Shown: in pieces, positions 52,832-61,074 of the stretch
Position numbering within the stretch: the stretch's first letter is position 1
Layout of the letters: every line of letters starts with the position of its first letter
Source: Flavobacteriales bacterium
GTDB lineage: Bacteria; Bacteroidota; Bacteroidia; Flavobacteriales_F; PHOS-HE28
Length of the DNA stretch: 64,000 bases
Reading direction: 5' to 3'
NCBI GenBank assembly: GCA_020635695.1
Contig: JACJZH010000006.1
Span: 132,239 to 196,238 of the forward strand
Translations under genes and position numbers: made by a program
The notes under the pieces: generated by a model
Database searches by the model: none
What the model was told of the DNA's origin: nothing
The model's input: the letters and a program-made list of their open reading frames with translations, nothing else

Positions 52832-53515
52832 ATGACAGGAGCATCCCCGGATGGACGAGACAAGAAGTTCTGGTACCTCCAGAACCATCGCCTGTTCGAT
52901 CAGCTGAGCGACGAGGCCATCGAGGACCTGTGCATCATCTCCCGGTACAAGGAGGCCGGCCGGGGAGAACACATCTTCTTTCAGGGGGACATGACCGACC
53001 GCATCTTCATCCTGAAGCTGGGTGCCGTCAAGATCGTCCGCACGGACGCGGATGGGAACGAGGTGGTCAAGGACGTGCTCGGCGATCACGACCTGTTCGG
53101 ACAACTCCCCTTCTCCAGCCGGACGGACGGAGGAGAGGAGCATGCCGTGGCGCTCACCGACCATGTATCCATCTGCATGTTCAAGCGCAGCGACCTGGAG
53201 CTGGTCCTGGCACGTGATCCCAGGGTCAGCATGCGCCTTGCGACCCATTACAGCGAGCGATTGCGGGCGTTGGAACAACGCTACGATGGATTGGTCTTCA
53301 AGGATGTGCGGACCCGGCTGCTCGATTTCCTGCGGCGATATGTGGAACTCTTCGGTTCCGAGCGCGATGCGGAAGGCGCCGTGCCCAACCACCTGCGCCA
53401 GGAGGACATCGCCCAACTGATCGGCAGCACGCGCCAGACGGTGACCGCCACGTTGCGCCAACTGGAACGCGAAGGGCTGGTGTGCTATTCGCGACAGCGC
53501 ATCCGCCTCGGTTGA
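52832..53515 (+). CDS. Crp/Fnr family transcriptional regulator
   Basis: A 227-residue regulator with an N-terminal cyclic-nucleotide-binding-fold domain (YKEAGRGEHIFFQGDMTDRIFILKLGAVKIV, residues ~35-140), a dimerisation helix, and a C-terminal winged HTH (VPNHLRQEDIAQLIGSTRQTVTATLRQLEREGLV). The canonical cAMP-contact residues are not obvious, and no cysteine cluster for an Fnr-type iron-sulfur centre is seen. An 18-bp palindrome lies between it and the YHS gene and may be its operator. It heads a run of four plus-strand genes. Confidence 0.92.
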   Translation: MTGASPDGRDKKFWYLQNHRLFDQLSDEAIEDLCIISRYKEAGRGEHIFFQGDMTDRIFILKLGAVKIVRTDADGNEVVKDVLGDHDLFGQLPFSSRTDGGEEHAVALTDHVSICMFKRSDLELVLARDPRVSMRLATHYSERLRALEQRYDGLVFKDVRTRLLDFLRRYVELFGSERDAEGAVPNHLRQEDIAQLIGSTRQTVTATLRQLEREGLVCYSRQRIRLG

Positions 53516-53519
53516 TCCG

Positions 53520-53537
53520 ATGTCGGCCAGCCGACAT
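53520..53537. promoter_or_regulatory. 18-bp palindrome, candidate operator before the YHS gene
   Basis: ATGTCGGCCAGCCGACAT has perfect 8-bp arms around a 2-base CA centre. It starts 4 bases after the Crp/Fnr stop. A GAACTTCG -7-like element is at 53556-53563, so the palindrome centre would be about 40 bases upstream of the transcription start, typical of class II Crp/Fnr activation. A terminator is less likely as no T run follows. Confidence 0.55.
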
Positions 53538-53569
53538 TCCAGGGTCCGGGGCCGGGCGAACTTCGCGCC

Positions 53570-54037
53570 ATGAAGATCAGGACCCTGCTCGTCTGTGCCG
53601 GTGTGCTTTCCCTGATGATCGCCCGGGGCCAATCAGACCCATTGCCCCGCTTCAACGTGGACGACGATGGGCTCTGGGTGGACGGGTACGACCCGGTGGC
53701 CTACTTGCTGGACCGCCGGGCAGTGAAGGGTGACGCCCACTTCAGCCACACCTATCAGGGCGCTACGTTCCACTTCGTGGACCAGGCCCACAAGGACCGG
53801 TTCGTGAAGGACCCACAGGCCTACCTGCCCGCCTATGGAGGTTGGTGCGCTTACGCCATGGGCGCCAGGAACGAAAAGGTGACCGTGGACCCGGAGACCT
53901 TCAAGATCAAGGATGGCCGGGTCTTCCTGTTCTACAACCGGTTCTTCACCAACACCTTGACCGATTGGAACGAGGATGAAGGCCGCCTGTACCCCGCAGC
54001 AGAGCGGAACTGGGCCGCTTTCAAGCATCGTCCATGA
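53570..54037 (+). CDS. Secreted YHS domain-containing protein
   Basis: A 155-residue protein with a signal peptide (MKIRTLLVCAGVLSLMIARG) and a YHS domain (DGYDPVAYLLDRRAVKGDAHFSHTYQGATFHF...HKDRFVKDPQAYLPAYGGWCAYAMG). The family includes selenoprotein versions with selenocysteine at the Cys of WCAYAMG; here it is cysteine (TGC). YHS domains are linked with heavy-metal binding. It follows the Crp/Fnr gene and the palindrome and precedes DoxX, suggesting a redox or metal-responsive unit. Confidence 0.85.
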   Translation: MKIRTLLVCAGVLSLMIARGQSDPLPRFNVDDDGLWVDGYDPVAYLLDRRAVKGDAHFSHTYQGATFHFVDQAHKDRFVKDPQAYLPAYGGWCAYAMGARNEKVTVDPETFKIKDGRVFLFYNRFFTNTLTDWNEDEGRLYPAAERNWAAFKHRP

Positions 54038-54056
54038 ACCCCGATAGCACGCATCC

Positions 54057-54470
54057 ATGAAAAGATCCGCTTCCTGGCTCCGCCGTCTGCCCGATGTGGC
54101 CGCGGCCATCATTCTGGGGCAGACGCTCTGGTTCAAGTTCACCGGTGCTCCGGAGTCGGTGTACATCTTCAGCACCCTGGGCATGGAACCCGTGGGGCGC
54201 ATCGGATCGGGGGTCGCCGAACTGCTCGCGGCCGTCCTCCTGATCATTCCACGGACCGCCTGGCTGGGGGCCCTGCTCGCCTTGGGCATCATGGGCGGGG
54301 CCATCATGGGCCACCTGACGCTGCTCGGCATCGAGGTACAGGGGGATGGAGGCACCTTGTTCGCCCTGGCATGGATCGTGGCGATCTGCAGTTCCTTTGT
54401 CCTTTGGCGGGATCGGGACAAGCTGGCGGGGGCCACCCGTGCGCTGCGTGCCCGGGCCGCCGGTCGTTAG
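54057..54470 (+). CDS. DoxX-like membrane protein
   Basis: A 137-residue protein with four transmembrane helices of the DoxX/DoxX-like type (DVAAAIILGQTLWFKFTGAPESVYIF, EPVGRIGSGVAELLAAVLLIIPRTAWLGALLALGIM). DoxX-family proteins are often associated with redox or thiol stress, but the mechanism is unclear. It lies 19 bases after the YHS gene in the same orientation, so co-transcription is likely. Confidence 0.85.
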   Translation: MKRSASWLRRLPDVAAAIILGQTLWFKFTGAPESVYIFSTLGMEPVGRIGSGVAELLAAVLLIIPRTAWLGALLALGIMGGAIMGHLTLLGIEVQGDGGTLFALAWIVAICSSFVLWRDRDKLAGATRALRARAAGR

Positions 54471-54490
54471 GCCTTAAACACGTTCGCCGC

Positions 54491-54991
54491 ATGCAACGGA
54501 CCATCGACTACAACCTTGCGCTCCTGCGCCAGGCGGACCACCTGCTGAGCCAACTGGACGACGGCGAGCTCTCGCGCGAACGTCCCTTGCTCTTCCGGGC
54601 CACCATCGGCCAACACATCCGGCACGTGGTGGAGTACTATCAATGCCTCCTTGCCCAACGGTCCAGTGGCGTGTTGAACTACGACCGTCGAACGCGCGAC
54701 ACCCGCTTGGAACAACAGGTGGGAGAGGCCCGCATGGCGGTGGACCGGTGTTCGGCGCAGCTCCTGGCCATCACCGAGGACATGCCACTGACGTTGGAAG
54801 GCGACCTGCCGGGCAACGAGGTCTCCATGCCACAGCCCACCAGCCTGGCACGCGAGCTCACTTATGTGGCCGATCATTGTGTGCACCACCTGGCCATGGT
54901 CCGCATCGTGCTGGAACAGGAGCTTCAGCACGTGACCCGTCCGGAGGAACTCGGCGTGGCCGCCGCCACCCGCAATCACAGGGACCGTTGA
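54491..54991 (+). CDS. DinB-family protein
   Basis: A 166-residue four-helix-bundle protein of the DinB/YfiT superfamily, with metal-ligand histidines in RATIGQHIRHVVEYYQCLL and YVADHCVHHLAMVRIVLEQE. In thiol-using organisms related proteins act as thiol S-transferases (bacillithiol, mycothiol), which would fit with ytxJ in this window; the specific reaction is unproven. A CACGTTCG -7-like sequence ends just upstream of the ATG at 54491. The frame's upstream extension overlaps doxX and is not used. Confidence 0.85.
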   Translation: MQRTIDYNLALLRQADHLLSQLDDGELSRERPLLFRATIGQHIRHVVEYYQCLLAQRSSGVLNYDRRTRDTRLEQQVGEARMAVDRCSAQLLAITEDMPLTLEGDLPGNEVSMPQPTSLARELTYVADHCVHHLAMVRIVLEQELQHVTRPEELGVAAATRNHRDR

Positions 54992-55007
54992 CCTGCACCC
55001 CGGTCGG

Positions 55008-56090
55008 ATGATCCAGCGCATCAAGGATCGACTGAACCATGAATACTGGCCCTGGTGGGCCATCTACCTGCCCGTGGTACCGTTCTACCTCTGGCAGGCG
55101 CTCCGTTCGCGCCGGGCGGCGTTCTTCACCAACGTGAACCCGGCCATCGACCTGGCCGGGTTCTTCGGCGAGCGAAAGAGCGGGATCCTGTCGGGCCTGC
55201 CCGCAGGGAGCTATCCGACCACGCTCGTGATCGGTGCCCACCCCACCGCGCAGGATCCGATGGCCCTGGTCCTGGACTCGGGTATCGGCCTTCCCCTGAT
55301 CGTGAAGCCCGATGTCGGCGAACGGGGTGACGGGGTCACGCTGGTGAGCAGTGAGCCGGAGCTCCGGAAGGCGCTGACCGGACGGCAAGGGGACCTCCTT
55401 GTACAGGCGCTTGCGCCGGGCGAGCATGAGTTCGGCCTGTTCTTCGCCCGCGATCCCGGTTCGGGAAGGACGACCCTGCTCTCCATCACCGGAAAGCACT
55501 TCCTGTCCGTGACCGGCGATGGGCGGCACACGGTGGCCGAACTCCTCTCACGGACCCACCGGGGCAGCCGCCAGTTGAAGAGGCTGCGCACCTACGCCGG
55601 CGCACTGCTCGACTCGGTCCCTTCGGCAGGACGGTCCGTCAGGGTGGAGCCGATCGGCAACCATTGCCGGGGAACGCACTTCGTGGATGCCGGACACCTT
55701 CGTACCCCGGCCCTGGAGCAGGCCTTGGAACGACTGATGGGCGCCACCACCGGCTTGTACTACGGCCGAATGGACGTGCGCTGCACGGATGAGGATGCGC
55801 TGCGTGCAGGCAGCTTCATGCTGATCGAGGTGAACGGAGTGAGCAGTGAACCCGGCCATATCTACGACCCGTCGTGGAGCATCTGGCGCTGCTGGGCCGA
55901 ACTGGTGCGCCACGTCAGGTACATCGGACGCATCAGCATGCAGCTCCAGCAACAGGGAGTGGAGCCCGCATCCCTCCGCGATGTCCTGGTCCGCAGCCGG
56001 GAACACTTCGGCTGGCGCTTCGGTCCGCTCGCAGGAACGGCCGGAGGTCGATCGCATGCGCTAGCTCATCAGGCATCCGCAATGCCCTGA
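55008..56090 (+). CDS. ATP-grasp domain protein (D-Ala-D-Ala-ligase-like fold)
   Basis: A 360-residue protein with ATP-grasp features: a lysine/aspartate block PLIVKPDVGERGDGVTLV, the linker QALAPGEHEFGLFFARDP and the metal site YYGRMDVRC...LIEVNGVSSEPGHIYDP. The N-terminus carries a hydrophobic segment (YWPWWAIYLPVVPFYLWQAL). The substrate is unknown; such enzymes join carboxylates to amines. It ends the Crp/YHS/DoxX/DinB gene run after a 16-base gap. About 98 bases with no feature separate it from the convergent MFS gene. Confidence 0.8.
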   Translation: MIQRIKDRLNHEYWPWWAIYLPVVPFYLWQALRSRRAAFFTNVNPAIDLAGFFGERKSGILSGLPAGSYPTTLVIGAHPTAQDPMALVLDSGIGLPLIVKPDVGERGDGVTLVSSEPELRKALTGRQGDLLVQALAPGEHEFGLFFARDPGSGRTTLLSITGKHFLSVTGDGRHTVAELLSRTHRGSRQLKRLRTYAGALLDSVPSAGRSVRVEPIGNHCRGTHFVDAGHLRTPALEQALERLMGATTGLYYGRMDVRCTDEDALRAGSFMLIEVNGVSSEPGHIYDPSWSIWRCWAELVRHVRYIGRISMQLQQQGVEPASLRDVLVRSREHFGWRFGPLAGTAGGRSHALAHQASAMP

Positions 56091-56188
56091 TCGAGGCGGG
56101 ACACACAGCGTTCTCCCGAGCACGGCATCCATGGACCCGCACGTTGAAGGCATGCCAACAAGGCGTGTCCTGCTGGTCCAAGACGTGA

Positions 56189-57565
56189 TCACCGCGGCAC
56201 CCGAGCCCCGCCCAGGTCCGGAGGCACTTTCTCTCGGTGCTCGCGCTCCAGCCTGTCCAGCGAGACCTGATGTGCGGGTAGGTGCAGGAAGCGTACCACC
56301 ACGAACGCGAGGAGCATGAAGGCCCCGAAGGCGAAGAACATGCCCGCCCAATCGAACCGTTCCCTCGCCGGGCCCAGCAGCGACGCACCCACGGCACGGC
56401 CCATGTTCCCGATGGCCATGTACAGGGTGAACTGCGTGGCCGCCACCCGCTTCCAGCAGAGGATCATGGACACCGCCAGGTAGGCCACCATCAGGAAGGT
56501 GTAGATGGTCATGTACGAGGCGATGGTCCAGGTGCCGATGTTCACCGCGAGCCACTGCTCCTGCGTCAACGCCACGGTAGCCGGGATCAGCAGGAAGAGC
56601 AGGAAGTAGACGGACATGATGCGCACCATGCCCACGCGGCGTACCAGCCAGCCGGCCACGCCCATGGCCGCCAGGGCCGCCGCCACGCTCGCCCCCGCCA
56701 GCACGTTGCTGTAGGCATCGTTCGTCCAGCCGAGCGCCTGGATGGTGAACACGGGCAACAGCGCGTCCATGTACCCGATGCCGATGCAGAAAGCGAACCC
56801 GGCCACCGCCATCACCAGGCTGCCGCGCAATACGAAGGCGTTCTTCAGGGTGAACAGCACCTCGCGCCAGGTCTCCACCTTCATGGCCACCGCCTCCGGC
56901 GACGGACCACCCGCCTCCCACGGAAGCCGCTTCTCCCCCGGCCGCTCGCGCAACAGCAGGGGCAGCAGCATGATCAGGAACACCATCACGGACAGCCACA
57001 CCACCGCGTAGCTGAACCCCATGTGGTTGATCAACCAGGTGCCCGTCGTCAGCGAGGCCGAGGTGCCCAGCACCTTCGCCCCCCACATCAGGCCGTTGGC
57101 GTGCGACTGCTGTTCCACGGGGATGATGTCCACCGCCATGCCATCGGTGGCCACGTCCTGGAAGGCCCCGAAGAAGCTCACGATGAAGCCCATGATGGAC
57201 AGCCCCAGGATGTTGTTCACCGGATCGGGGATCAGCGTCATGGACAGGAAGCTGAGCACCAGCCCCACCTGCCCGAAGAGCACCCAGGGCCTGCGCCGCC
57301 CCATGGGCAGGTAGCTCCAGCGGTCCATCAGCGGGCCGGCGAACAGTTTGAAGCTCCAGGGAAGCACGATCACCGCCAGGTAGCCGCCGATCGCCGCCGC
57401 GCTCACGTTGTTCAAGGCCAGCCACGCAGGGATGGCGAAGAAGGTGAGGCCCTCCGGGATGCCCTGCGCCGTGTACAGCGCCGAGAAGGTGATGTAGCGC
57501 AGCCGCGGGCTCGTGCTCAACACGCCCGGCGTGGCCACCAACTCCCCGGTCCCAGCCTCGCGCAT
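56189..57565 (-). CDS. MFS transporter, AmpG-like
   Basis: A 458-residue transporter with twelve predicted helices. ITFSALYTAQGIPEGLTFFAIPAWLALNNVSAAAIGGYLAVIVLPWSFKLFAGPLMDRW is characteristic of the AmpG muropeptide permease group, and LPMGRRRPWVLFGQ is the loop 2-3 MFS motif. A role in peptidoglycan recycling is possible. The ATG at 57565 is preferred over a frame start at 57601 that would overlap the neighbouring gene's end. It is only 20 bases from the next minus-strand gene and may be co-transcribed. Confidence 0.85.
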   Translation of the reverse strand: MREAGTGELVATPGVLSTSPRLRYITFSALYTAQGIPEGLTFFAIPAWLALNNVSAAAIGGYLAVIVLPWSFKLFAGPLMDRWSYLPMGRRRPWVLFGQVGLVLSFLSMTLIPDPVNNILGLSIMGFIVSFFGAFQDVATDGMAVDIIPVEQQSHANGLMWGAKVLGTSASLTTGTWLINHMGFSYAVVWLSVMVFLIMLLPLLLRERPGEKRLPWEAGGPSPEAVAMKVETWREVLFTLKNAFVLRGSLVMAVAGFAFCIGIGYMDALLPVFTIQALGWTNDAYSNVLAGASVAAALAAMGVAGWLVRRVGMVRIMSVYFLLFLLIPATVALTQEQWLAVNIGTWTIASYMTIYTFLMVAYLAVSMILCWKRVAATQFTLYMAIGNMGRAVGASLLGPARERFDWAGMFFAFGAFMLLAFVVVRFLHLPAHQVSLDRLEREHREKVPPDLGGARVPR

Positions 57566-57585
57566 TGGATCAAAGTACGGCCCTT

Positions 57586-58128
57586 CTACCGGACCATCCA
57601 CCGGGCCATGCGCGCCTCCCGGTCCTCGAAGCCTTCCACCAGCTCGGCCAGTGTGACGCGGCCTGGCACGAACCGCACCACCTCCGGCGGGCCTCCCGGA
57701 CCTCGCCGCTCCATGCGCGCCACCAACTCCGCCCGCTCTTCAGGATCATCGGGCAGGTCCAGCCGCATGGTCTCCTCCCCGCGACGCACCAGCAGGTAGG
57801 GCTCCGTGCAGTAACAGTCCAGCACGCGGAAACGCAGGTGCCGGCGCCAGCCGTCGCGCACCGTGTCCGGGGTCAACGACCAGGACTGGTGCCGGCCGCG
57901 CTCGCCTTCATCGTAGGGGTACTCCTGGCTCACGGTGAAGTGCAGTTCCACCGTCCAGGCCGGTCGGTTCCTCCGGCTCAGCCAGGCCTGGTGCGAGACG
58001 TGGGGCGCGTACGCACCGCGCAAGGGTCTGCCTTTGGCGTCACGGACGAAGACCAAGGCCAGGTCGGGTGGGCCGGCCTGAGCTTGAAAGGTGACCAACA
58101 GAACGACCAGCAGGACCAGGCAGCGCAT
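57586..58128 (-). CDS. Secreted hypothetical protein
   Basis: A 180-residue protein with signal peptide (MRCLVLLVVLLVTFQAQAG) and a beta domain (DLALVFVRDAKGRPLRGAYAPHVSHQAWLSRRN, WTVELHFTVSQEYPYDEGERGRHQ, HLRFRVLDCYCTEPYLLVRRGEETM). An upstream ATG at 58182 overlaps the stop of the T9SS gene, but would place 18 polar residues before the signal, so 58128 is preferred. No family is recognised. Confidence 0.65.
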   Translation of the reverse strand: MRCLVLLVVLLVTFQAQAGPPDLALVFVRDAKGRPLRGAYAPHVSHQAWLSRRNRPAWTVELHFTVSQEYPYDEGERGRHQSWSLTPDTVRDGWRRHLRFRVLDCYCTEPYLLVRRGEETMRLDLPDDPEERAELVARMERRGPGGPPEVVRFVPGRVTLAELVEGFEDREARMARWMVR

Positions 58129-58178
58129 GCCAGGCCGTACACGCAGTGACGTCAGTGGTTCAGGCCGGGGCCATTCAT

Positions 58179-59807
58179 TCACTCCAGCACCACCCGCGCC
58201 CGCGCGACGCCCTCCGGCCAGCGCACCTCCACCAGGTAGGGACCCGGTGCCGCACCGCTCAGATCAACGACGGCCTGGCCCGCCACCTGGCCCGTGCGCA
58301 CGGTCCTTCCGGCGGCGTCCTGCACCGTGTAGGTGCCCTGCACAAGCCGATCCATGACGCGCACCCGCACCTGCCCCGTGGTCGGGTTCGGCCAGACTTG
58401 AAGACCGGTGGTCGAGGCGGTTTCATCGACCCCGCTGGTCACGCCGATGCTTCCGTGGAAGTCCACGTGCGCGGCGTACAGGTCGTTGTCGTCGTTATTG
58501 TACCAGAAGGCCACGGCACCACCATCAGCGTGCGGGTGCATGGTGAACTCCTCGTAGAAGGGCACATGCTGGGTGCCTGCCAGTACGGCGGCATTGGCCC
58601 AGGCGGTGGTGCCGTCACTGCGAAGCCGTTGCGCCTGGAACCCGGCGGAAATGGTCAACTGGGTCACGATCACCCCACCACTGTCCGAGGGCACCAGCTT
58701 GGTGTGCGGGATGTAGGTCTGCACAAGGACCGCAGGCTCTCCAGCGGCATCCCACACCGGATCACCGTTCATGTCCAGCTTCTGAGCGTAGAGGTCCTGG
58801 TTGTTCGCCGGCGGGCGTGCATCCTCCCAGGCCACCATGAAATGGCCATCATGCATCACCATCCAGGGCAGGTCCTGGTTGAAGGCACTCATGCCCACGG
58901 TCTTGATCGCCGGCGTGATGGCGGCGTTCCCGTTGCCATCCAGACGCGTGAAACTGATGCGCCGGGGCGAGGTGGCCTCCACAAAGACGATGGCCAGGCC
59001 GTCCTGTCCATCACTGGTGGCGTTGTACGCATAGGCCAGTCCCGGACCACCATCCACGGGATCCACTGACGCCGGCCACACCGGTGCGCAAAGGCTGTCC
59101 ACCCGCAGGGCGCCCATGTGCGTGCCCACCCCGTTGCCGTTCCGCCAATGCGTGATGGCCCCACCATCGCTGGTGGCATCCAGCCCTTGTATGCTGCCGC
59201 CCGTGTTGCTCACGAGCGAACCGTCGATGCCCACCACCAGGCTTCCATCGTTGCGCACCCGATCGATGTAGCGCCGCCCGGCACCGCCCAGCACCGTCCG
59301 CGCGTACAGCACGAAGGCCCCGTTCGCCGCCGCCAGCACATTGAACTCGTTCACCCGCAGGAAAGGCACGCTGTCGCGCACCAGCGACGTGGCCATCGCC
59401 CACACGGGCATGCCATCGGTATCATAGCGCATGGCGGACAACGAATCACCCGGGGCGCTCACCCCGTGGCTGTAAACCACCATCAGGTCTCCATTGCCCA
59501 GCCGGCAGGCCTTCACGCCCCGCACCACGGAACCCGGCACGCTGGCCACAGGGATCCCGTTGGCCGCCCAGAGCGGATACCCATCGCTGTCCACCCGCTG
59601 GCCGTAGACCTCGGCGTCTCCGTTGCGCTCGTCGATCCAGAACGCGTACCAGCCTCCGGCACCGTCCTCCACCGTGCTCAGGTAGCGCTGCGTTCCGGGC
59701 GCATCGCAGATCACCAACGGGGCATCGGGATCGTTGGACCATTGTGCCTGTGATGGCATTGCCAGATACAGGCATGCAAGAAGCAGCGGGAGGTGGATGC
59801 GTTCCAT
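58179..59807 (-). CDS. Secreted beta-propeller protein with T9SS type-A sorting domain
   Basis: A 542-residue protein with signal peptide (MERIHLPLLLACLYLAMPSQAQ) and propeller-like repeats (TVEDGAGGWYAFWIDERNGDAEVYGQRVDSDGYPLW, ATSDGGAITHWRNGNGVG, DGHFMVAWEDARPPANNQDLYAQKLDMNGDPVW). The C-terminal sorting domain is clear (LQVWPNPTTGQVRVRVM, YTVQDAAGRTVRTG, APGPYLVEV). The start is supported by a TACCTTGT element 6 bases upstream. Cargo function unknown. Confidence 0.9.
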   Translation of the reverse strand: MERIHLPLLLACLYLAMPSQAQWSNDPDAPLVICDAPGTQRYLSTVEDGAGGWYAFWIDERNGDAEVYGQRVDSDGYPLWAANGIPVASVPGSVVRGVKACRLGNGDLMVVYSHGVSAPGDSLSAMRYDTDGMPVWAMATSLVRDSVPFLRVNEFNVLAAANGAFVLYARTVLGGAGRRYIDRVRNDGSLVVGIDGSLVSNTGGSIQGLDATSDGGAITHWRNGNGVGTHMGALRVDSLCAPVWPASVDPVDGGPGLAYAYNATSDGQDGLAIVFVEATSPRRISFTRLDGNGNAAITPAIKTVGMSAFNQDLPWMVMHDGHFMVAWEDARPPANNQDLYAQKLDMNGDPVWDAAGEPAVLVQTYIPHTKLVPSDSGGVIVTQLTISAGFQAQRLRSDGTTAWANAAVLAGTQHVPFYEEFTMHPHADGGAVAFWYNNDDNDLYAAHVDFHGSIGVTSGVDETASTTGLQVWPNPTTGQVRVRVMDRLVQGTYTVQDAAGRTVRTGQVAGQAVVDLSGAAPGPYLVEVRWPEGVARARVVLE

Positions 59808-59813
59808 GATGAT

Positions 59814-59821
59814 ACAAGGTA
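59814..59821 (-). promoter_or_regulatory. Predicted -7 element (TACCTTGT), leaderless
   Basis: TACCTTGT on the minus strand ends 6 bases before the ATG at 59807. Confidence 0.5.
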
Positions 59822-59915
59822 TGGATCCATTTTCGGCATTGGTCCTACCGACCGGCCATCAGGCCTTGACATGCAGTGCCAATTGCTCCTGGGCTCCATT
59901 CGTTCGGACCGGAGC

Positions 59916-59923
59916 TATTTTGG
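59916..59923 (+). promoter_or_regulatory. Predicted -7 element (TATTTTGG), leaderless
   Basis: TATTTTGG ends 5 bases before the ATG at 59929 and supports that start over the long in-frame extension to 59734. Confidence 0.5.
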
Positions 59924-59928
59924 GCCAC

Positions 59929-61035
59929 ATGCACAACTTGTTCACGAAGCTCGGACTGATGCTCGTTCTGTTCCAGTCCCATGCTTCCGGATCCATCCGG
60001 GCTCAGGACATCCAAGGGATCGATTCACTCTTCAGCGCGCTTGAAGAAAGGCAGGGGTTCAACGGCAACGTCATCCTGCAGCAGAACGGCCAGGTGATCT
60101 ATGAACGGTCCATGGGTCTTGCGGACGTGGAGGCCGGCATCCCGCTGGACAGTCTCTCCGTGTTCGAGCTTGCCTCCAGTGGCAAGTGCTACACGGCTGC
60201 CGCCATCGGCATGCTGAAGGATGATGGACGTCTGGACTTCGACGACCCGGTGGTGCAACACCTCCCCGGGTTCCCTTTCCCCGACATCAGCCTCAGGCAT
60301 CTGCTGAACCATGTGTCGGGCCTGCCCGACTACATGGAGCATTTCGACGCGCATGGTGAACCCGGCGGACTGGCCTGCAACCAGGACGTGCTCGACTTCC
60401 TGGCGTTGGAAGGGACCACCAGGCAATTCGCTCCGGGTGACTCCTTTCGCTACAGCAACACCGGGTACGTGGTGCTGGCCAGCGTCGTGGAGCAGGTCTC
60501 CGGCTTCACCTTCGACCAGTTCCTTCAAAAGCGCGTGTTCCTACCATTGGGCATGGAGCGATCCCTCGCGTTCACCCTTGCCTACCATCCGTTGATCTCG
60601 GTACATGGCTATGCCTACGGCCATCTGAAGGACGAACAAGGGAACGTGACCGCCACGAACAAGAGCCCGGCCACTCTGGAAGTGTACCGCTGGGGGCTCA
60701 GGCCCGTGCAGGGGGATGGGAACATCATCGGGTCCGTGCGCGACCACGCCACCTTCATCAACGCGCTGGTCCATGGGGAACTCCTTCGGCCGCAGACCTG
60801 GCAGGAGATGACCACCAGCGGGCGCACCAACGATGGGCGACCCACCGGATATGGCTTTGGGCTATACGTGCCCGAGGGCGGCAAGGAGTTCGGACACACC
60901 GGCAACGTACCGGGCTACCAGACCTTCTTCAGGCACTTGAACGCGCAGGACGTAACGCTGGTCTACGCCCGCAATGTGGAAAGCTGGGACTGGAGCTGGT
61001 TCGCCCAGCTCAATGAGCTGCTGGAAAAGCATTGA
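59929..61035 (+). CDS. Serine hydrolase, beta-lactamase family (class C fold)
   Basis: A 368-residue exported hydrolase with signal peptide (MHNLFTKLGLMLVLFQSHASG). The catalytic motifs of the class C/esterase group are visible: SSGK (Ser-x-x-Lys) in FELASSGKCYTAAAIGML, YSN in FRYSNTGYVV, and HTG in KEFGHTGNVPGY. The family includes D-aminopeptidases, esterases and penicillin-binding-like proteins; it is not evidence of antibiotic resistance. It is divergent from the preceding T9SS gene and converges on the next. Confidence 0.9.
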   Translation: MHNLFTKLGLMLVLFQSHASGSIRAQDIQGIDSLFSALEERQGFNGNVILQQNGQVIYERSMGLADVEAGIPLDSLSVFELASSGKCYTAAAIGMLKDDGRLDFDDPVVQHLPGFPFPDISLRHLLNHVSGLPDYMEHFDAHGEPGGLACNQDVLDFLALEGTTRQFAPGDSFRYSNTGYVVLASVVEQVSGFTFDQFLQKRVFLPLGMERSLAFTLAYHPLISVHGYAYGHLKDEQGNVTATNKSPATLEVYRWGLRPVQGDGNIIGSVRDHATFINALVHGELLRPQTWQEMTTSGRTNDGRPTGYGFGLYVPEGGKEFGHTGNVPGYQTFFRHLNAQDVTLVYARNVESWDWSWFAQLNELLEKH

Positions 61036-61074
61036 CGGAGGCGCGACCTGACCCCCAGCGGTGATGCCCACCCC

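Noticed and set aside
53520..53537. Intrinsic terminator of the Crp/Fnr gene
   Set aside because: The palindrome has only a 2-base centre and no following T run; promoter-proximal position favours an operator.
59929..61035. Antibiotic-resistance beta-lactamase
   Set aside because: The SxxK/YSN/HTG set and divergence fit the broad serine hydrolase/esterase family; resistance cannot be inferred.
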